From the NCBI RefSeq assembly GCF_024679095.1, contig NC_066517.1, forward strand, positions 18,352,600 through 18,416,599: a stretch of DNA of 64,000 nt, written 5' to 3'. Below are positions 30,336 to 45,454 of this stretch, in pieces. The notes beneath the pieces are model-generated. The model saw only the letters and a list, made by a program, of their open reading frames with translations, made no database searches and was not told the DNA's origin. The first letter of the stretch is position 1, and the number at the start of each line of letters is the position of its first letter. This stretch comes from Eriocheir sinensis (lineage: Eukaryota; Arthropoda; Malacostraca; Decapoda; Varunidae). The position numbers and the translations under genes are program-made.

Positions 30336-31060
30336 TGAAATCCGATCAGGCCGAGTCCCAGGTGTTTATAGATGCCTGGCCGAGGCTTACACAGGATCAA
30401 CATAAGCTTACAACAGGGTGGAAGGGAAAAACATAGACTCCAATTCCCTTCCCTTCACACAAATCCCTACTTACTACCCACTGCCTGTTGGTCACTTATA
30501 CTTCTGCGGGTGTAGAGGATCAGGTGTCTCCCTTCCACACATATGTTAAGCGCTATAAGGAGGAGAGTAAAAAGAATAGGCTTTGATTCCAATTCCTTTC
30601 CCTTCTCCACTAATCCCTACTTTCTTTCCACTGGCTGTTGGTCACTTATACTTTTGCGGGTGTAGAGGATCAGGTGTCTCCCTTCCACACATCTGTTAAA
30701 CGCTAGAAATCACGAGGAGAGTACAAAGAAAAGGTTTAGATTCCAATTCCTTTCCCTTCCCCACAACTCCTCACTTGATTTCCACTTATACTTTTGCACG
30801 TGTGGAGGATTAGATGTCTCTCTTCCACACATCTGTAAAACGCTGTAATCACGAGGAGACTACACAGAATAGGTTTAAATTCCACTCCATTCCTCCCTTC
30901 TATATAATTCCTTACTCACCACACTGTATCAGGTAGTCTTTTGATCCTTACGAAATCATAGGTTTAGATTCCCTTCCCTTCCTCCCTTTCATACAATCTC
31001 TTGCTCATTCCACAGTTTTAGATCGTCTCTTGACACTCCGCAGCTGTAGGGGATTATGTA
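30336..31060 (+). repeat. Tandem repeat of 140-150 bp
   Basis: Units share 'CACTTATACTTTTGCGGGTG' (30493, 30643 and 30783), 'GGTGTCTCCCTTCCACACAT' and 'GATTCCAATTCCTTTCCCTT'. The fourth and fifth units (30890-31060) are strongly diverged. The first 100 bp of the interval are unique-looking. Confidence 0.8.
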
Positions 31061-31580
31061 GCTTTCCTCCCTTATTCAAAAGCCATTGTAACTTGGCTTC
31101 CACTTGACGCGGTTGCTCATTGACACAGCACACCAGACACTGAAACATTATACCGTTAACAACACACTTTCCTGCAACACGCTTTGATCAATTACCACTG
31201 CAACACCACCATCACCATCTTCATCACACCCTCATCACAAGCACTACTATCTTTTTTTTAATCCAAGGTATACGTAGTAAGAGGAGGAAGTGGGTTAGTG
31301 GTGAAGGTACGGGTGGAGGCGAAGGAAAGAGAGGAATGTACAGTTGTATGGCGTAGATTTATTAATTGTTCTGACGTAGTTATTGTTTATTTTCCCCATT
31401 ATAGTCACTCCCGCTATCACCACCACCACCACTACCACGAAGATCTAACCTATGAAGAGGAAAAGGCCTTAAGATAACCTTACGAAAAACGAAAACCTAA
31501 AGAATAAGCGCGATTACAACTTAAGCTGAATTTGTGTTTACAACAACTTTTTACGGGCATGGACGGACGCTTATCCTCCT
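31061..31580. other. Mixed spacer
   Basis: Short CAC/ATC triplet patches (31195-31245 and 31410-31440) in otherwise unassigned sequence. Confidence 0.4.
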
Positions 31581-31910
31581 TACACTCACACACACCTTCA
31601 CGCATACCCAAAAACCTCTACCTACACACACCTGCATACGAACACACCTGCACATACACATACACCTACACCTACACACACCTGCACAATCACACACCTT
31701 CATACGAACACACCTACACACACACTTACACCTACACAAACCTGCATAATCACACACCTTCATACGAACACACCTGCACTTACACACACTCACACCGACA
31801 CAAACCGGCATAATCACACACTTACACCGACACAAACCGGCATAATCACACACCTTCATACGAACACACCTGCACTGACACACACCTGCATACGAACGCA
31901 CCTGATTAGC
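31581..31910 (+). repeat. CA-rich minisatellite
   Basis: Mixed units of 'ACACACCTGCATACGAACAC', 'AATCACACACCTTCATACG' and 'ACACCGACACAAACCGGCA' in varied order. They share the phrase 'CATACGAACACAC' with the sequence immediately before the pure CA tract at 31987, so that tract probably grew from this array. Confidence 0.8.
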
Positions 31911-31981
31911 GGACTCTTTTCTCAATTATTTTTTTATGCCCCAGAGCTGCTTCCCTTACTGAAATAACACACCTGCATACG

Positions 31982-32760
<779 letters not shown>

Positions 32761-33395
32761 GCCTACCACGTGTGACGGAGTTAAAAAAAAAAAAAAAACA
32801 CGGGTGAAAAAAATATCATGGGGGTAAAACGACAGTAAAAAAAGATATTGCACTGTCGCTCCTAAAGTTACAGAAAGGAAAGTAAAATATAAAAAAAAAA
32901 TAAACTGAAAAGAGTATGTGGCCTAATCATTGTAGTAGAGTAATTGAAAACTGGCAGCGCACCACAGTAGAGTTTATTGACCCTTGCTTTCCCAGACCAA
33001 TTACTTTCTCGTCGCTCAAACAGCTAAAGAAGATTAAACGATCCATAAAAAAGCGGAAGTCCGTCTGTACGCATGATTCCTTTTGTGCCGTAATTAAAAT
33101 AAGTCATCTTGTCAGCGTAGAGTTTTAACCTGATTGTTTCTTTTACCGACCAGGCCAAAGTTAATCATTTCATTGCCGCAAAAAAATAAAAAGCTGAAAA
33201 GTCTGTTGATCGTAATTAATTTTGTATAGTAATTTAAAACTGGCAGCGCTCCACCGTAGAGTTGTATCGGATTTCTCAGTGGTTGATGTGCCTTTAGCGT
33301 TCAGATTTAGCGTCAACACTCCATTTTTATTTTTATTCTATATCATTTTCTATTACCGTGATTAAGTTATTAACCCTCATAAGTCTACATAAAGA
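32761..33395. other. AT-rich sequence with a spaced 38-bp direct repeat
   Basis: Near 32938 and again near 33229 the phrase 'ACTGGCAGCGC.CCAC.GTAGAGTT' occurs with a shared left part (GTA.AGTAATT.AAA). The sequence between them is unique. No coding frame is seen. Confidence 0.5.
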
Positions 33396-33605
33396 ATGAT
33401 TACGGTGCGGATTTTTAACGTTAAATAAATAATAACATAGAAAAAATACAGTGTGGTTTTAACGTCAAATAATAAAAAAGAAAGAATACAGTGCGATTTT
33501 TACGTCAAATAAAAAAAAAGAAAGAATGGAGTCCGGTGTTCAACGTCAATTAAATAAAAAAATGAATACAATGTGGTTTCTTAACGACAAATAAAAAAAA
33601 AAAAA
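33396..33605 (+). repeat. About 41-bp AT-rich minisatellite
   Basis: Five degenerate units of 'ACAGTGYGGTTTTTAACGTCAAATAAAAAAAAGAAAGAAT' type starting near 33404, 33448, 33488, 33530 and 33567. Confidence 0.75.
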
Positions 33606-34390
33606 ACATATAAACAATAGCGCAATACATAGTTGAGAAAAAGGACAAAAAAAAACCGCACCAAATACAAAGGAACTTGGTGAACGCAAAAAAAGGAACT
33701 CAGGTCACCGTCACAGAACACTAGGAAAGAAGGATGCATACAACCCCCCCCCCCCCCAAAAAAAAAAAAAATAGTAGAAGACAAAGCGAGGCGAAGCAAA
33801 GACCACCACCAGCAGCAGCAGCACGGCGTTTTAGACGAGCAAACACAGATCCGGATTTACGAGAAGACGACACAAGGAGAAACGACTCTGAAGCGACGAG
33901 GAGAGGAGAACAGGGAAAGAATGATGGACGAAGGGAAGGAAAATAGTAAGAATAGAAGGGAGGAGGAATCGAAGGGAAACAGATAAAATAAGGAAAGAAG
34001 AATGATATACTGAAAAGAACGGATAGAAAAGGACACAAACGAAAGATAGAAAGGTTGAAAGAGAGATTAATTGAAGGCTAAACAGGAAAAAGGAAAGGGA
34101 AAAGGAAAGAATAAGATAAATAAAAGAAACGACAAAGAAAGCAGAAAAGTAAGGAAGAAGGGAATGCTGGATGAAATAAAAAATACGTAAATGGATGGAA
34201 TTAAAGAAGAAATGGAAGGTTAGGAAGGAATGAAGAGAGATGAAGAGCAAAGGAACGAATAAATGAATAAAGAAAAAGAAAGAAGAAACGATAGAAGGAA
34301 AAAAAAGAATAGGCAGGGGAAAAGGGAACGAGAGGTGAAAAGGTAATAGGAGTGGAGGAAGAAGAGGAGGAGGAGGAGGAGGAGGAGGAA
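33606..34390. repeat. A-rich then purine-rich DNA
   Basis: A-rich sequence with a C run (33746-33759) next to an A run, followed by G/A-rich DNA that ends in a (GGA)n tract at about 34355-34390. The C-run/A-run block and the purine tract are simple-sequence features. The Phe/Ser/Leu frames on the bottom strand are artefacts. Confidence 0.7.
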
Positions 34391-34860
34391 TTGCGCTGTG
34401 ACCAAATGACTTCTCCCATCACCCCTTTCCACCCCAACCAACCCAAGTCACTCCAACCTTCCCTAACCACCCTTTCTCAACCCCCCCCCCCCACGTACCA
34501 CCTCTCATCACCCCAAAGTAACCCATTATCCACTTCTTTCACACCCCAGTCACCCTTTTCCTCCCCATCACCACCTTTAAAACTCCCCTTCACTCACCTT
34601 TTTCTCACCCCTTAAATCCCCCAATCACCCCTTTGTCACTCTTTAAAGCTCCCTATCACCCCTTTGCCAATCCCTTCACTCACCCCTTTGTCACCCTTTA
34701 AACTCCACTCTCACCTCTCTGTCACCCTCTAAACTCCCCCATCACCCCTTAAACTCCCCTTTGAACTCCCCTATAACCCCTTCCTCCCCCCCTTCACTCA
34801 CCCCCCAGCCTTACCCCCTTCCCTTATCCTCTCACCCCTTCTCAGCCTTCACGTCCTCTG
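34391..34860 (+). repeat. C-rich degenerate tandem repeat
   Basis: Repeated phrases 'CACCCCTTTGTCACCCTTTAAACTCCCC' with varying spacing (roughly 30-45 bp), and a C run at 34480-34492. The Pro/Ser/Thr-rich frame is not gene-like. Confidence 0.7.
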
Positions 34861-36248
<1,388 letters not shown>

Positions 36249-38255
36249 CATGCCTGGTTGTGTGTGTGTATGTCTGATTGTGTGCGTATGCCTGGTTGTG
36301 TGTGTGTATGCCTGGTTGTGTGTGTGTATGGCTAATTGTGTGTGTGTATGCATGGTTGTGTGTGTGTATGCCTGGTTGTGTGTGTGTATGCCTGGTTGTG
36401 TGAGTGTATGCCTGGTTGTGTGAGTGTATGCCTGGTTGTGTGTGTGTATGCCTGGTTGTGTGAGTGTATGCCTGGTTGTGTGAGTGTATGCCTGGTTGTG
36501 TGTGTATGCCTGGTTGTGTGAGTGTATGCCTGGTTGTGTGAGTGTATGCCTGGTTGTGTGTGTGTATGCCTGGTTGTGTGAGTGTATGAGTGGTTGTGTG
36601 TGTGTATGCCTGGTTGTGTGTGTGTGTATGCCTGGTTGTGTGTGTGTATGCCTGGTTGTGTGTGTGTATGCCTGGTTGTGTGTGTGTATGCCTGGTTGTG
36701 TGTGTGTATGCCTGGTTGTGTGTGTGTATGCCTGGTTGTGTGAGTGTATGCCTGGTTGTGTGAGTGTATGCCTGGTTGTGTGTGTGTATGCCTGGTTGTG
36801 TGTGTGTATGCCTGGTTGTGTGTGTATGCCTGGTTGTGTGTATGTATGCCTGGTTGTGTGTGTGTGCCTGGTTGTGTGAGTGTATGCCTGGTTGTGTGAG
36901 TGTATGCCTGGTTGTGTGTGTGTATGCCTGGTTGTGTGTGTGTATGCCTGGTTGTGTGAGTGTATGCCTGGTTGTGTGAGTGTATGCCTGGTTGTGTGTG
37001 TGTATGCCTGGTTGTGTGAGTGTATGCCTGGTTGTGTGTGTGTATGCCTGGTTGTGTGAGTGTATGCCTGGTTGTGTGAGTGTATGCCTGGTTGTGTGAG
37101 TGTATGCCTGGTTGTGTGTGTGTATGCCTGGTTGTGTGAGTGTATGCCTGGTTGTGTGAGTGTATGCCTGGTTGTGTGTGTGTATGCCTGGTTGTGTGAG
37201 TGTATGCCTGGTTGTGTGAGTGTATGCCTGGTTGTGTGAGTGTATGCCTGGTTGTGTGAGTGTATGCCTGGTTGTGTGTGTGTATGCCTGGTTGTGTGAG
37301 TGTATGCCTGGTTGTGTGTGTGTATGCCTGGTTGTGTGTGTGTGTGCCTGGTTGTGTGAGTGTATGCCTGGTTGTGTGTGTGTATGCCTGGTTGTGTGTG
37401 TGTATGCCTGGTTGTGTGAGTGTATGCCTGGTTGTGTGAGTGTATGCCTGGTTGTGTGAGTGTATGCCTGGTTGTGTGAGTGTATGCCTGGTTGTGTGAG
37501 TGTATGCCTGGTTGTGTGTGTGTATGCCTGGTTGTGTGTGTGTATGCCTGGTTGTGTGTATGTATGCCTGGTTGTGTGTGTGCCTGGTTGTGAGTGTATG
37601 CCTGGTTGTGTGAGTGTATGCCTGGTTGTGTGTGTGTATGCCTGGTTGTGTGTGTGTATACCTGGTTGTGTGTATGTATGCCTGGTTGTGTGTGTGTGCC
37701 TGGTTGTGTGAGTGTATGCCTGGTTGTGTGGTATGCCTGGTTGTGTGAGTGTATGCCTGGTTGTGTGAGTGTATGCCGGGTTGTTTGTGTGTATGCCTGG
37801 TTGTGTGTGTGTATGCCTGGTTGTGTGAATGTATGCCTGGTTGTGTGAGTGTATGCCTGGTTGTGTGTGTGTATGCCTGGTTGTGTGAGTGTATGCCTGG
37901 TTGTGTGTGTGTATGCCTGGTTGTGTGAGTGTATGCCTGGTTGTGTGAGTGTATGCCTGGTTGTGTGTGTGTATGCCTGGTTGTGTGTGTGTATGCCTGG
38001 TTGTGTGAGTGTATGCCTGGTTGTGTGAGTGTATGCCTGGTTGTGTGAGTGTATGCCTGGTTGTGTGTGTGTATGCCTGGTTGTGTGTGTGTATGCCTGG
38101 TTGAGTGAGTGTATGCATGGTTGTGTGTGTGTATGCCTGGGTGTGTGTGTGTATGCCTGGTTGTGTGTGTGTATGCCTGGTTGTGTGAGTGTATGCCTGG
38201 TTGTGTGAGTGTATGCCTGGTTGTGTGAGTGTATGCCTGGTTGTGTGTATGTCTG
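36249..38255 (+). repeat. 20-bp minisatellite, about 100 copies
   Basis: Two kilobases of 'TATGCCTGGTTGTGTGTGTG' and its one-base variant 'TATGCCTGGTTGTGTGAGTG', in an irregular order. Rare units differ in length (16, 18 and 22 bp) or sequence. The unit length is not a multiple of three and no phase of the unit contains a stop on the bottom strand, so three-unit cycles are open in several frames. This gives bottom-strand frames of 665 and 755 codons (Thr/His/Gln-rich) and many top-strand frames (Cys/Val/Leu). These are not supported as genes. Confidence 0.97.
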
Positions 38256-38430
38256 TCCTCTTTTTCCTCTTCCCTGCGTCAAATAAACGTCAGGCGTCTC
38301 CCTCACTCCCTCACTCGCTGCCGCACGTGTCTCCCCGCCTGTCTGTCGTTCCTGCGCTCCGCTCGTGTTAGTGTGTCCGTTTTTTGCTTGCGTCAACCTT
38401 CTTACCTGTCACGAGGCTCAGGTGATTAAC
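38256..38430. other. Unique island beside the 20-bp array
   Basis: Balanced-composition sequence. The bottom-strand open frame of the array begins here, but its first 50 residues resemble nothing I recognise. Confidence 0.35.
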
Positions 38431-38498
38431 TTCGTATGTGTGTGTGTGTGGGGGGGGGGGGGGAGGGTTCATATGTGTGTGTGGCGGGGGGGAGCGTT

Positions 38499-38548
<50 letters not shown>

Positions 38549-38733
38549 CTAAGCACTTTAAATTCTCGTCCCCCCGGAGCCGTCTCTTCATGCATAACAA
38601 GAGGTTCAGCTTTTTACGCGTGTTGTGAGAATTCCAAGGTTACGGCGAATTGTTTAAAGCATGAACAACTCTTATGCCGGGGTCTGGGTGGGGAGGGGAG
38701 GGGTTGTGTCGGGGGAAGGGGTTGTGTGTGTGT

Positions 38734-38781
<48 letters not shown>

Positions 38782-38800
38782 ATATGAGAGAAAATAATAG
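38431..38800. repeat. GT tracts with G runs
   Basis: GT-rich sequence with a G run at 38449-38463 and a second G-rich patch at about 38483-38493. Pure (GT)n tracts lie at 38501-38547 and 38740-38779. The intervening 38548-38690 is unique-looking. Confidence 0.75.
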
Positions 38801-39395
38801 GGTAAATTAATTAATATGAATGAGTGAGTGAGTGAGTGATTGGGTGAATTTGTGACAGACTGAATGAAGATAAAATTGGCTGCATGAAATTTGAAGGAGA
38901 CAGACAACGAACAAAGAAAGAAAATAGGTAAAGAGCTTTAGAAATTTAAACTATTACCTCTCCTAATAAAATAAAATGTTACCACACAAGATATGCAGCC
39001 AGCGAGCAATAGAAAACTGGTAAAAATAAAGTAGTAATACCCCCAAAAAAACTGCAACATCAATGAAAAGCCAAAAAAAAAAAAGGAAAACCTACACACT
39101 AAAGAAAAACACAAAGGTCAATACATGAAAATAGAACACACAGAAACACTCACAACAAAACACCTACACACACAATTTAGGGTTATGGTGGTGGCGGTGG
39201 TGGTGTCGGTGGCGAGGGTGGTGGTGGTGGGAGGGATGTGGAGGTAGAGGTGGCGAGGGTGGTGGTGGGAGGGATGTGGAGGTAGAGGTGGCGTGATCCG
39301 CAGAGCCAAGTCGATCTCGGCAAACAGCAAATCACTAAAAAAAAAAATCACAAGGTCAAAAACAGACTTGCAGGATCGACTTGACCTTGACAAGA
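38801..39395. other. A-rich spacer with a GGT-type duplication
   Basis: Begins with (GAGT)n at 38819-38838. At 39195-39295 the unit 'GGTGGCGAGGGTGGTGGTGG' / 'GAGGGATGTGGAGGTAGAGG' occurs twice. No gene found. Confidence 0.5.
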
Positions 39396-39665
39396 AACGT
39401 TCATGATGCAGTGTTACGAAGGGGAGAGAGAAGGGAGAGGAAGAGGAAGGAGAGAGGGAAGAGAAAGGAGAGAGGAAAGAAGGAGAGTGGAGAGGATAGA
39501 GAAAGGGAAGGGACGAAAGGAGATGGGAGAGAGAGGGAAAAAATTATAAGGGTCAGGTTAGAGATAGAGGGATTGGAGTGCAATGTAAAATAAAGGAGAG
39601 GGAACAGAGGGAAGAGGAGAGGAAGGAGAGGAAAATAATAATGGGGAAATTAAAGGAATAAAAGG

Positions 39666-39713
<48 letters not shown>

Positions 39714-40560
39714 AAGATGATAAGGGTCAGAAGAGAGGAAAGTGGAGAGGGGTAGAGGAAATGAAGTGCACTGCAAAATAAAGGATAGGAAAGAGAGACA
39801 AAAGAAGAGGAAGAAAGGGAAAAAGATGACTGGGAAAGAGTAATGAAGGGGAGAGTAAAGTGGAGGAGGAAGAAGGGTCAAGGTGCCGTAATAAAGAAAG
39901 GAAAGGGCTGAAAGGGAAGAGGAGTGTTAGGAGACAAAAAGATGATTAAGTAAGGGAAGTGAAGGGGAGAGAGGGAGAGCACCAGGAAGAGGAAGTCAAA
40001 ACTGAGGGGAGAGATTAGAATGGGGAAGGAGTGCCAGGGAAGAGGAGGGAAAAGAAGAATGGATTAGCCAAAATATGGAAGGTAAAGGGATATAAAAAGA
40101 AAGAAAAGGGGTGAAGAGAGAAAAGTACGCAGGTAATGAAAGGGATGTGAAGGGAAGGACGAATCACACAAGAAGATAAAGAAGAAGAGGTGAAGAAAAC
40201 AGGGAGAAAGAGAGAGGTGATAAGGGAGGAACGAGAAGAAAAGCGACGAAAAGAAACAGGTAGCGAAAGAAAGAGAAGTGAATATGTGAAAAGAAAATTG
40301 AGAAGACAGGAAAATAAGAGAAAAAAGCTGTGGAGAAAAGGGGAAAAGCGATAAGTGAAAAAGAAGAAAACAAAAAAGAGAAGAGAAAACGAAACGGAGC
40401 AGGGAAATAAGAAAACAAAAGGAAGAAAAGAAAAAAAGGAGGATCAAAGATGGTAAATAAAAGAATGAAGGAAGAGAAAATAGGAAAACGAAAACGAGAA
40501 TGAAAAAGGAGAGAAAGTTGGAGAGACGAGAGTTAACTGTTAGAACGTCCCTAAGGGGGC
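39396..40560. repeat. Polypurine domain
   Basis: G/A-rich DNA with a 41-bp GA tract (39669-39709). The blocks around 39540-39600 and 39720-39790 are partial duplicates: both contain 'ATAAGGGTCAG' followed by 'GTGCAATGTAAAATAAAGGA' or 'GTGCACTGCAAAATAAAGGA'. Confidence 0.75.
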
Positions 40561-40573
40561 AATATACAATCAC

Positions 40574-40577
<4 letters not shown>

Positions 40578-40654
<77 letters not shown>
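40578..40654. repeat. (GA)n microsatellite
   Basis: About 77 bp of pure GA at the end of the purine domain. Confidence 0.96.
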
Positions 40655-40657
<3 letters not shown>

Positions 40658-40714
40658 GAAATGCGACGCAAATCCATTGATCATCTTGTGGCCGTTTACT
40701 GCATTAGGTCCGGG

Positions 40715-40944
40715 GTGACTGACCGACTGACTCACTGACTGACTGACTGGCTAACTAACTGACTGACCAACTGACTGACTGACTGAACTAACTGAACTGG
40801 CCGACTAACTGACTGACCAACTGACTGATTGACTGTACTGAACTGAACGATTGACTGACTGGCTAACTAACTGACTGACCAAATGCCTGACTGAACTGAA
40901 CTGGCCGACTTAATGATTGACTGACTGACTGACTGACTGATTAC

Positions 40945-40988
<44 letters not shown>
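40715..40988. repeat. (ACTG)n tetranucleotide array ending in (GA)n
   Basis: Degenerate ACTG/GACT repeats with larger internal duplications ('CTAACTAACTGACTGACCAA' occurs more than once), passing into a 41-bp GA tract at 40948-40988. Confidence 0.9.
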
Positions 40989-40991
<3 letters not shown>

Positions 40992-41194
40992 ATGAGTGAA
41001 TTGATTACCTGAAGAAACACTTGAGATCATAAACTACTAAAGAAAATGCAGGTGTGTGCGGTTAGTGTTTGACGATAGTAATAATTTATTTTTATTGTGA
41101 CCAAGGTGAGAAGATTTTTGTTTGCCTTAGTATTGACTCTTGCGTTTATGGATTGAGCTACTTTTAGAACGTAATGTGTTTGCAGGGGGGTGGG

Positions 41195-41252
<58 letters not shown>

Positions 41253-41520
41253 GAGAGAGTAAGAGGGTAAGAGAGAGAGAAATGAAGACCAATGATATTA
41301 AGAAGTAAAAATGTGGTAAAATTTAAGAAAAAATTAAAACTAATGCATGAAGAAGAGAGAGAGAGAGAGAGAGAGAGGTAAAAAAAGAAAAAGGAAATGA
41401 AGACCAATGATAGGAAGAAGTAAAAATGTGGTAAAATTGAAGAAAAGATTAAAACTAATGCATAAAGAAGAGAGAGAGCTGCGACAAACATAAAAGCCCG
41501 CAGATTAAAACTCATTTCAC
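40989..41520. repeat. (GT)n and a 116-bp direct duplication
   Basis: (GT)n at 41200-41247. 'AATGAAGACCAATGATA' recurs at 41281 and 41397 with 'AAGTAAAAATGTGGTAAAAT' in both, a 116-bp period. Each unit ends in a short GA tract. Confidence 0.85.
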
Positions 41521-42142
<622 letters not shown>

Positions 42143-42403
42143 GCCTTCGATTTCACTTTCCTTCATTAAAATATTTTCACGTTTTTTTCTCCTTCCCTTT
42201 AAAAATATCACACTTCAACATTTTCGTTTTCATCCTCACACTTTTCTTTGCTTCACATTTCTTTATATATATATCACGCGTCTGAATTTTATGCTCGGAA
42301 GGTTATTTTTTTTTTGAGTGTCTGGTATTTTTTTTTCTTTTAACATCCTTCTCCTAAACCTTCAGCAGATACATCTTTTACATAATGCAAACTTCCACCC
42401 CTA

Positions 42404-42601
<198 letters not shown>

Positions 42602-42740
42602 TGAGTTTTCCTTTTCATCTCTAGTTTCGTTTATTTTCCTTCTTTTTTCTTGCTTTTATTTTGTTTTGTATTTTATTCCTGCGCCTTTATCCTTCCCTTC
42701 CTTTCCCCTGTTTGCACTGTCTTCAAAGCGGTGTGTGTCT

Positions 42741-42745
<5 letters not shown>

Positions 42746-42810
<65 letters not shown>
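42746..42810. repeat. (GT)n microsatellite
   Basis: About 65 bp of pure GT in T/C-rich surroundings. Confidence 0.96.
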
Positions 42811-42812
<2 letters not shown>

Positions 42813-43029
42813 AAGCTTCTTTCTTCTTTTCTTTTCTCCTCGCGTTCTCTCGCATGCATCCTCTTCAATGTACATTTTCCTCTTTATTATGTTCCTCTTC
42901 TTCTCTCTCGTCCTCCTCCTCCTTCTGCTCCTCCTCCTTTGCTTCCTCCGCTGTTGACATTTTCTCTTTAATTCTTGCTCCAACTTATCCTTTTAAGAAG
43001 ATTAATGTAACTGTATGTTGACGCTACTG

Positions 43030-43134
43030 CTTTTGTTACTACTACTACTACTACTACTACTACTACAGCATCCATTAAATTTTTCCTTTTTTATTTTTTA
43101 TTTATATACCTTCCCCGAATTCCGGTCTCTAAGT

Positions 43135-43207
<73 letters not shown>

Positions 43208-43216
43208 TCTCTTCAC

Positions 43217-43292
<76 letters not shown>

Positions 43293-43410
43293 TCTTTCTG
43301 GTCTCTCATCTCCTTGCCTCCTCAGCCTCCCTCTCCTCCCCGTCCCTCTCCTCCTCATTTCCTTAGCGTCTCCCTCCTCCTCCTCCTCCTCCTCCTCCTC
43401 CTCTTCCGCT
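43030..43410. repeat. Compound (TAC)n, (CT)n and (TCC)n block
   Basis: (TAC)n at about 43034-43066, two pure (CT)n tracts (43138-43202 and 43221-43296, each with small interruptions) separated by 'CTTCACCCCC', and (TCC)n at about 43371-43403. Confidence 0.93.
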
Positions 43411-43573
43411 CTCCCACGTGATGTATGTTAGCCCTGTGTAACTCATCCCAACACACTCTTTTCACACACCCTCGGCGCTGACAAACACACACACACGCAC
43501 ACACACACACGTACACGTACACACATATACTCTCTCACCCACATATATACACGTCTTCCTTTCTTCCTTTGTG

Positions 43574-43624
<51 letters not shown>

Positions 43625-43799
43625 ATTTCCGCAGTTTTCTACGCCATAATTTAAACATGAAGGCCACAGACAGAAATTTCAATAGCCCCATAACAATAAT
43701 AAGAATAAGAATAAGTAAGAAAAAGGAAAAGGCAAAGAAGAAGAAGAAGAAGAAGAGTAATAATGAGACTACTTCTACTACTACTACTACTACTACTAC

Positions 43800-43855
<56 letters not shown>

Positions 43856-44185
43856 TTGGTGGTGGAAATGCTTCTCCTCCTCATTCTTTTCCTGTACATT
43901 TTCCGGCCGCGTAATCTTGTGTTTGCGATGTTCATAACTCCGCGTTGCTGTCCCGTAAGATTGCTCGCTTCATGCCCTCTACGTCTTCCTTTTACTTCTG
44001 CAAGATTCTTCTCTAAAGCCTTTGCCAGAATTACGTGAGACTCCTCCATCTCTCTTTTTCGGACTCGTGTTTTCACTTCGTAAAACACAAACGCGCAGTT
44101 TCTTATTTCTTAACAGATGGTGATAGTTATTTTTCCTCTTTTCAACTTCCTCTGTCTTGATTTTTTGGGAACAGCTTCTGACGTA
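43411..44185. repeat. CA, GT and trinucleotide tracts
   Basis: CA-rich patch at 43480-43520, (GT)n at 43577-43621, then a compound (GAA)n-(CTA)n-(ATA)n trinucleotide run at 43733-43856. 43870-44185 is unique-looking with no gene recognised. Confidence 0.8.
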
Positions 44186-44191
44186 CATTGC

Positions 44192-44225
<34 letters not shown>

Positions 44226-44640
44226 GCATATAGACAGACAGAGGAACAGACAGAGGCACACACTAACAGGCAACCATTCAAACAGACATTCAGACATTCA
44301 GACAGTCAGACAGAAAGTAAGAGAACAGATTCGCAAAAAAATAGACGGTCAAAGAGAAAGATAAACAGATATACAAAGACAGACACGACGGACATTTAGA
44401 CAGACCGACAGAAAGTAAGAGAACAGGTTCGCAAAAAATAGACGGACCAAGAGAAAGATAAACAGATATACAAAGACAGACACGACAGACATTCAGACAG
44501 ACAGACAGACACATAGACAGACAGAAACAAAGTAAGGGACCGGATACACAGAAAAATAGAGGAGGACAAAGAAGAAGATAAACAGAGATATATAAAGAGA
44601 CAGACAGACGGACGGACAGCCTTCCAGAAACTGCAGTTGA
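44186..44640 (+). repeat. (CAGA)n-rich tandem repeat of about 100-115 bp
   Basis: (ACAG)n at 44196-44228, then three units containing 'GAAAGTAAGAGAACAG', 'AAAAAATAGACGG', 'AAGAGAAAGATAAACAGATA' and 'CAAAGACAGACACGAC' starting near 44312, 44410 and 44523. Cys/Leu/Ser/Val-rich bottom-strand frames are repeat translations. Confidence 0.82.
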
Positions 44641-45419
44641 AGCGAAACAAGAGACAACAACACACAAACAAACAAAGCAAAACAAGCAACAAGAATGAAA
44701 TAGAAACAAGGGAGAGGAAGAGGAGGAAGAGGATCATGAACGACCTATCTCTGCAACAACAACAAAAATAGACAGAAAAAAAACATCACTCGTTCCAGTT
44801 ATTCCTATTTCCTCCACATCTTCGCTCACACAAACACACACACACACACACGCACACGCACACGAGACACCCTTCACCCCTCCATTATCTTCTTCCATCA
44901 TTCCCGTCTCCATAACAATACGAGGGGAGGTGATGAACTGCCTGACAAGCCATTATTTTGCCGCCCCGCTGTCATGTCCCTGGCTCTTGCTCTCTGGCTA
45001 TCTGTCTGTCTATCTGTCTTTGTTAGTTTGGTCTTCACTCCGTCTCGTTTTGGGGTCAGTTCTTTCTCCTCTCCAGTCATTAAATTTGTTTCTTTTTTTT
45101 TTTGTGTGTGTGTGTGTGTGTGTTTCCATTTTTTTATGCTCACCACATTTTTGCTTTTTTTTTTTTCCTCTGGTCTATAATTCTGTCTAGCGGTTTGTCT
45201 GTTTGTTGGTTTAAGTATGTAGTTTTGTCTGTTATCTGTCATGTCTGTTTTTCATTCTGGTATTGCATCTGTCTGTCACTCTAACTGTCTATCCTGTCTG
45301 TCTGCCTGCCTTTCAATCTATCATTTCAACTGTAATATATCTCTCTCTCTCTCTTTATCTCTCTATCTCTCTCTGTCACTTTAACTATGTTCTTCTGTCT
45401 TTCAATCTATCACTAACAT

Positions 45420-45420
<1 letters not shown>
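44641..45420. other. Mixed spacer
   Basis: CA-rich patch at 44827-44865, T runs near 45088 and 45158, a short GT tract at 45102-45122, and CTGTCTGT-rich DNA at 45185-45310. No gene found. Confidence 0.45.

Positions 45421-45454
<34 letters not shown>

Noticed and set aside
36249..38255. Regular short repeats resembling a CRISPR array.
   Set aside because: Units are contiguous with no unique spacers, there are no cas genes, and the sequence is eukaryotic.
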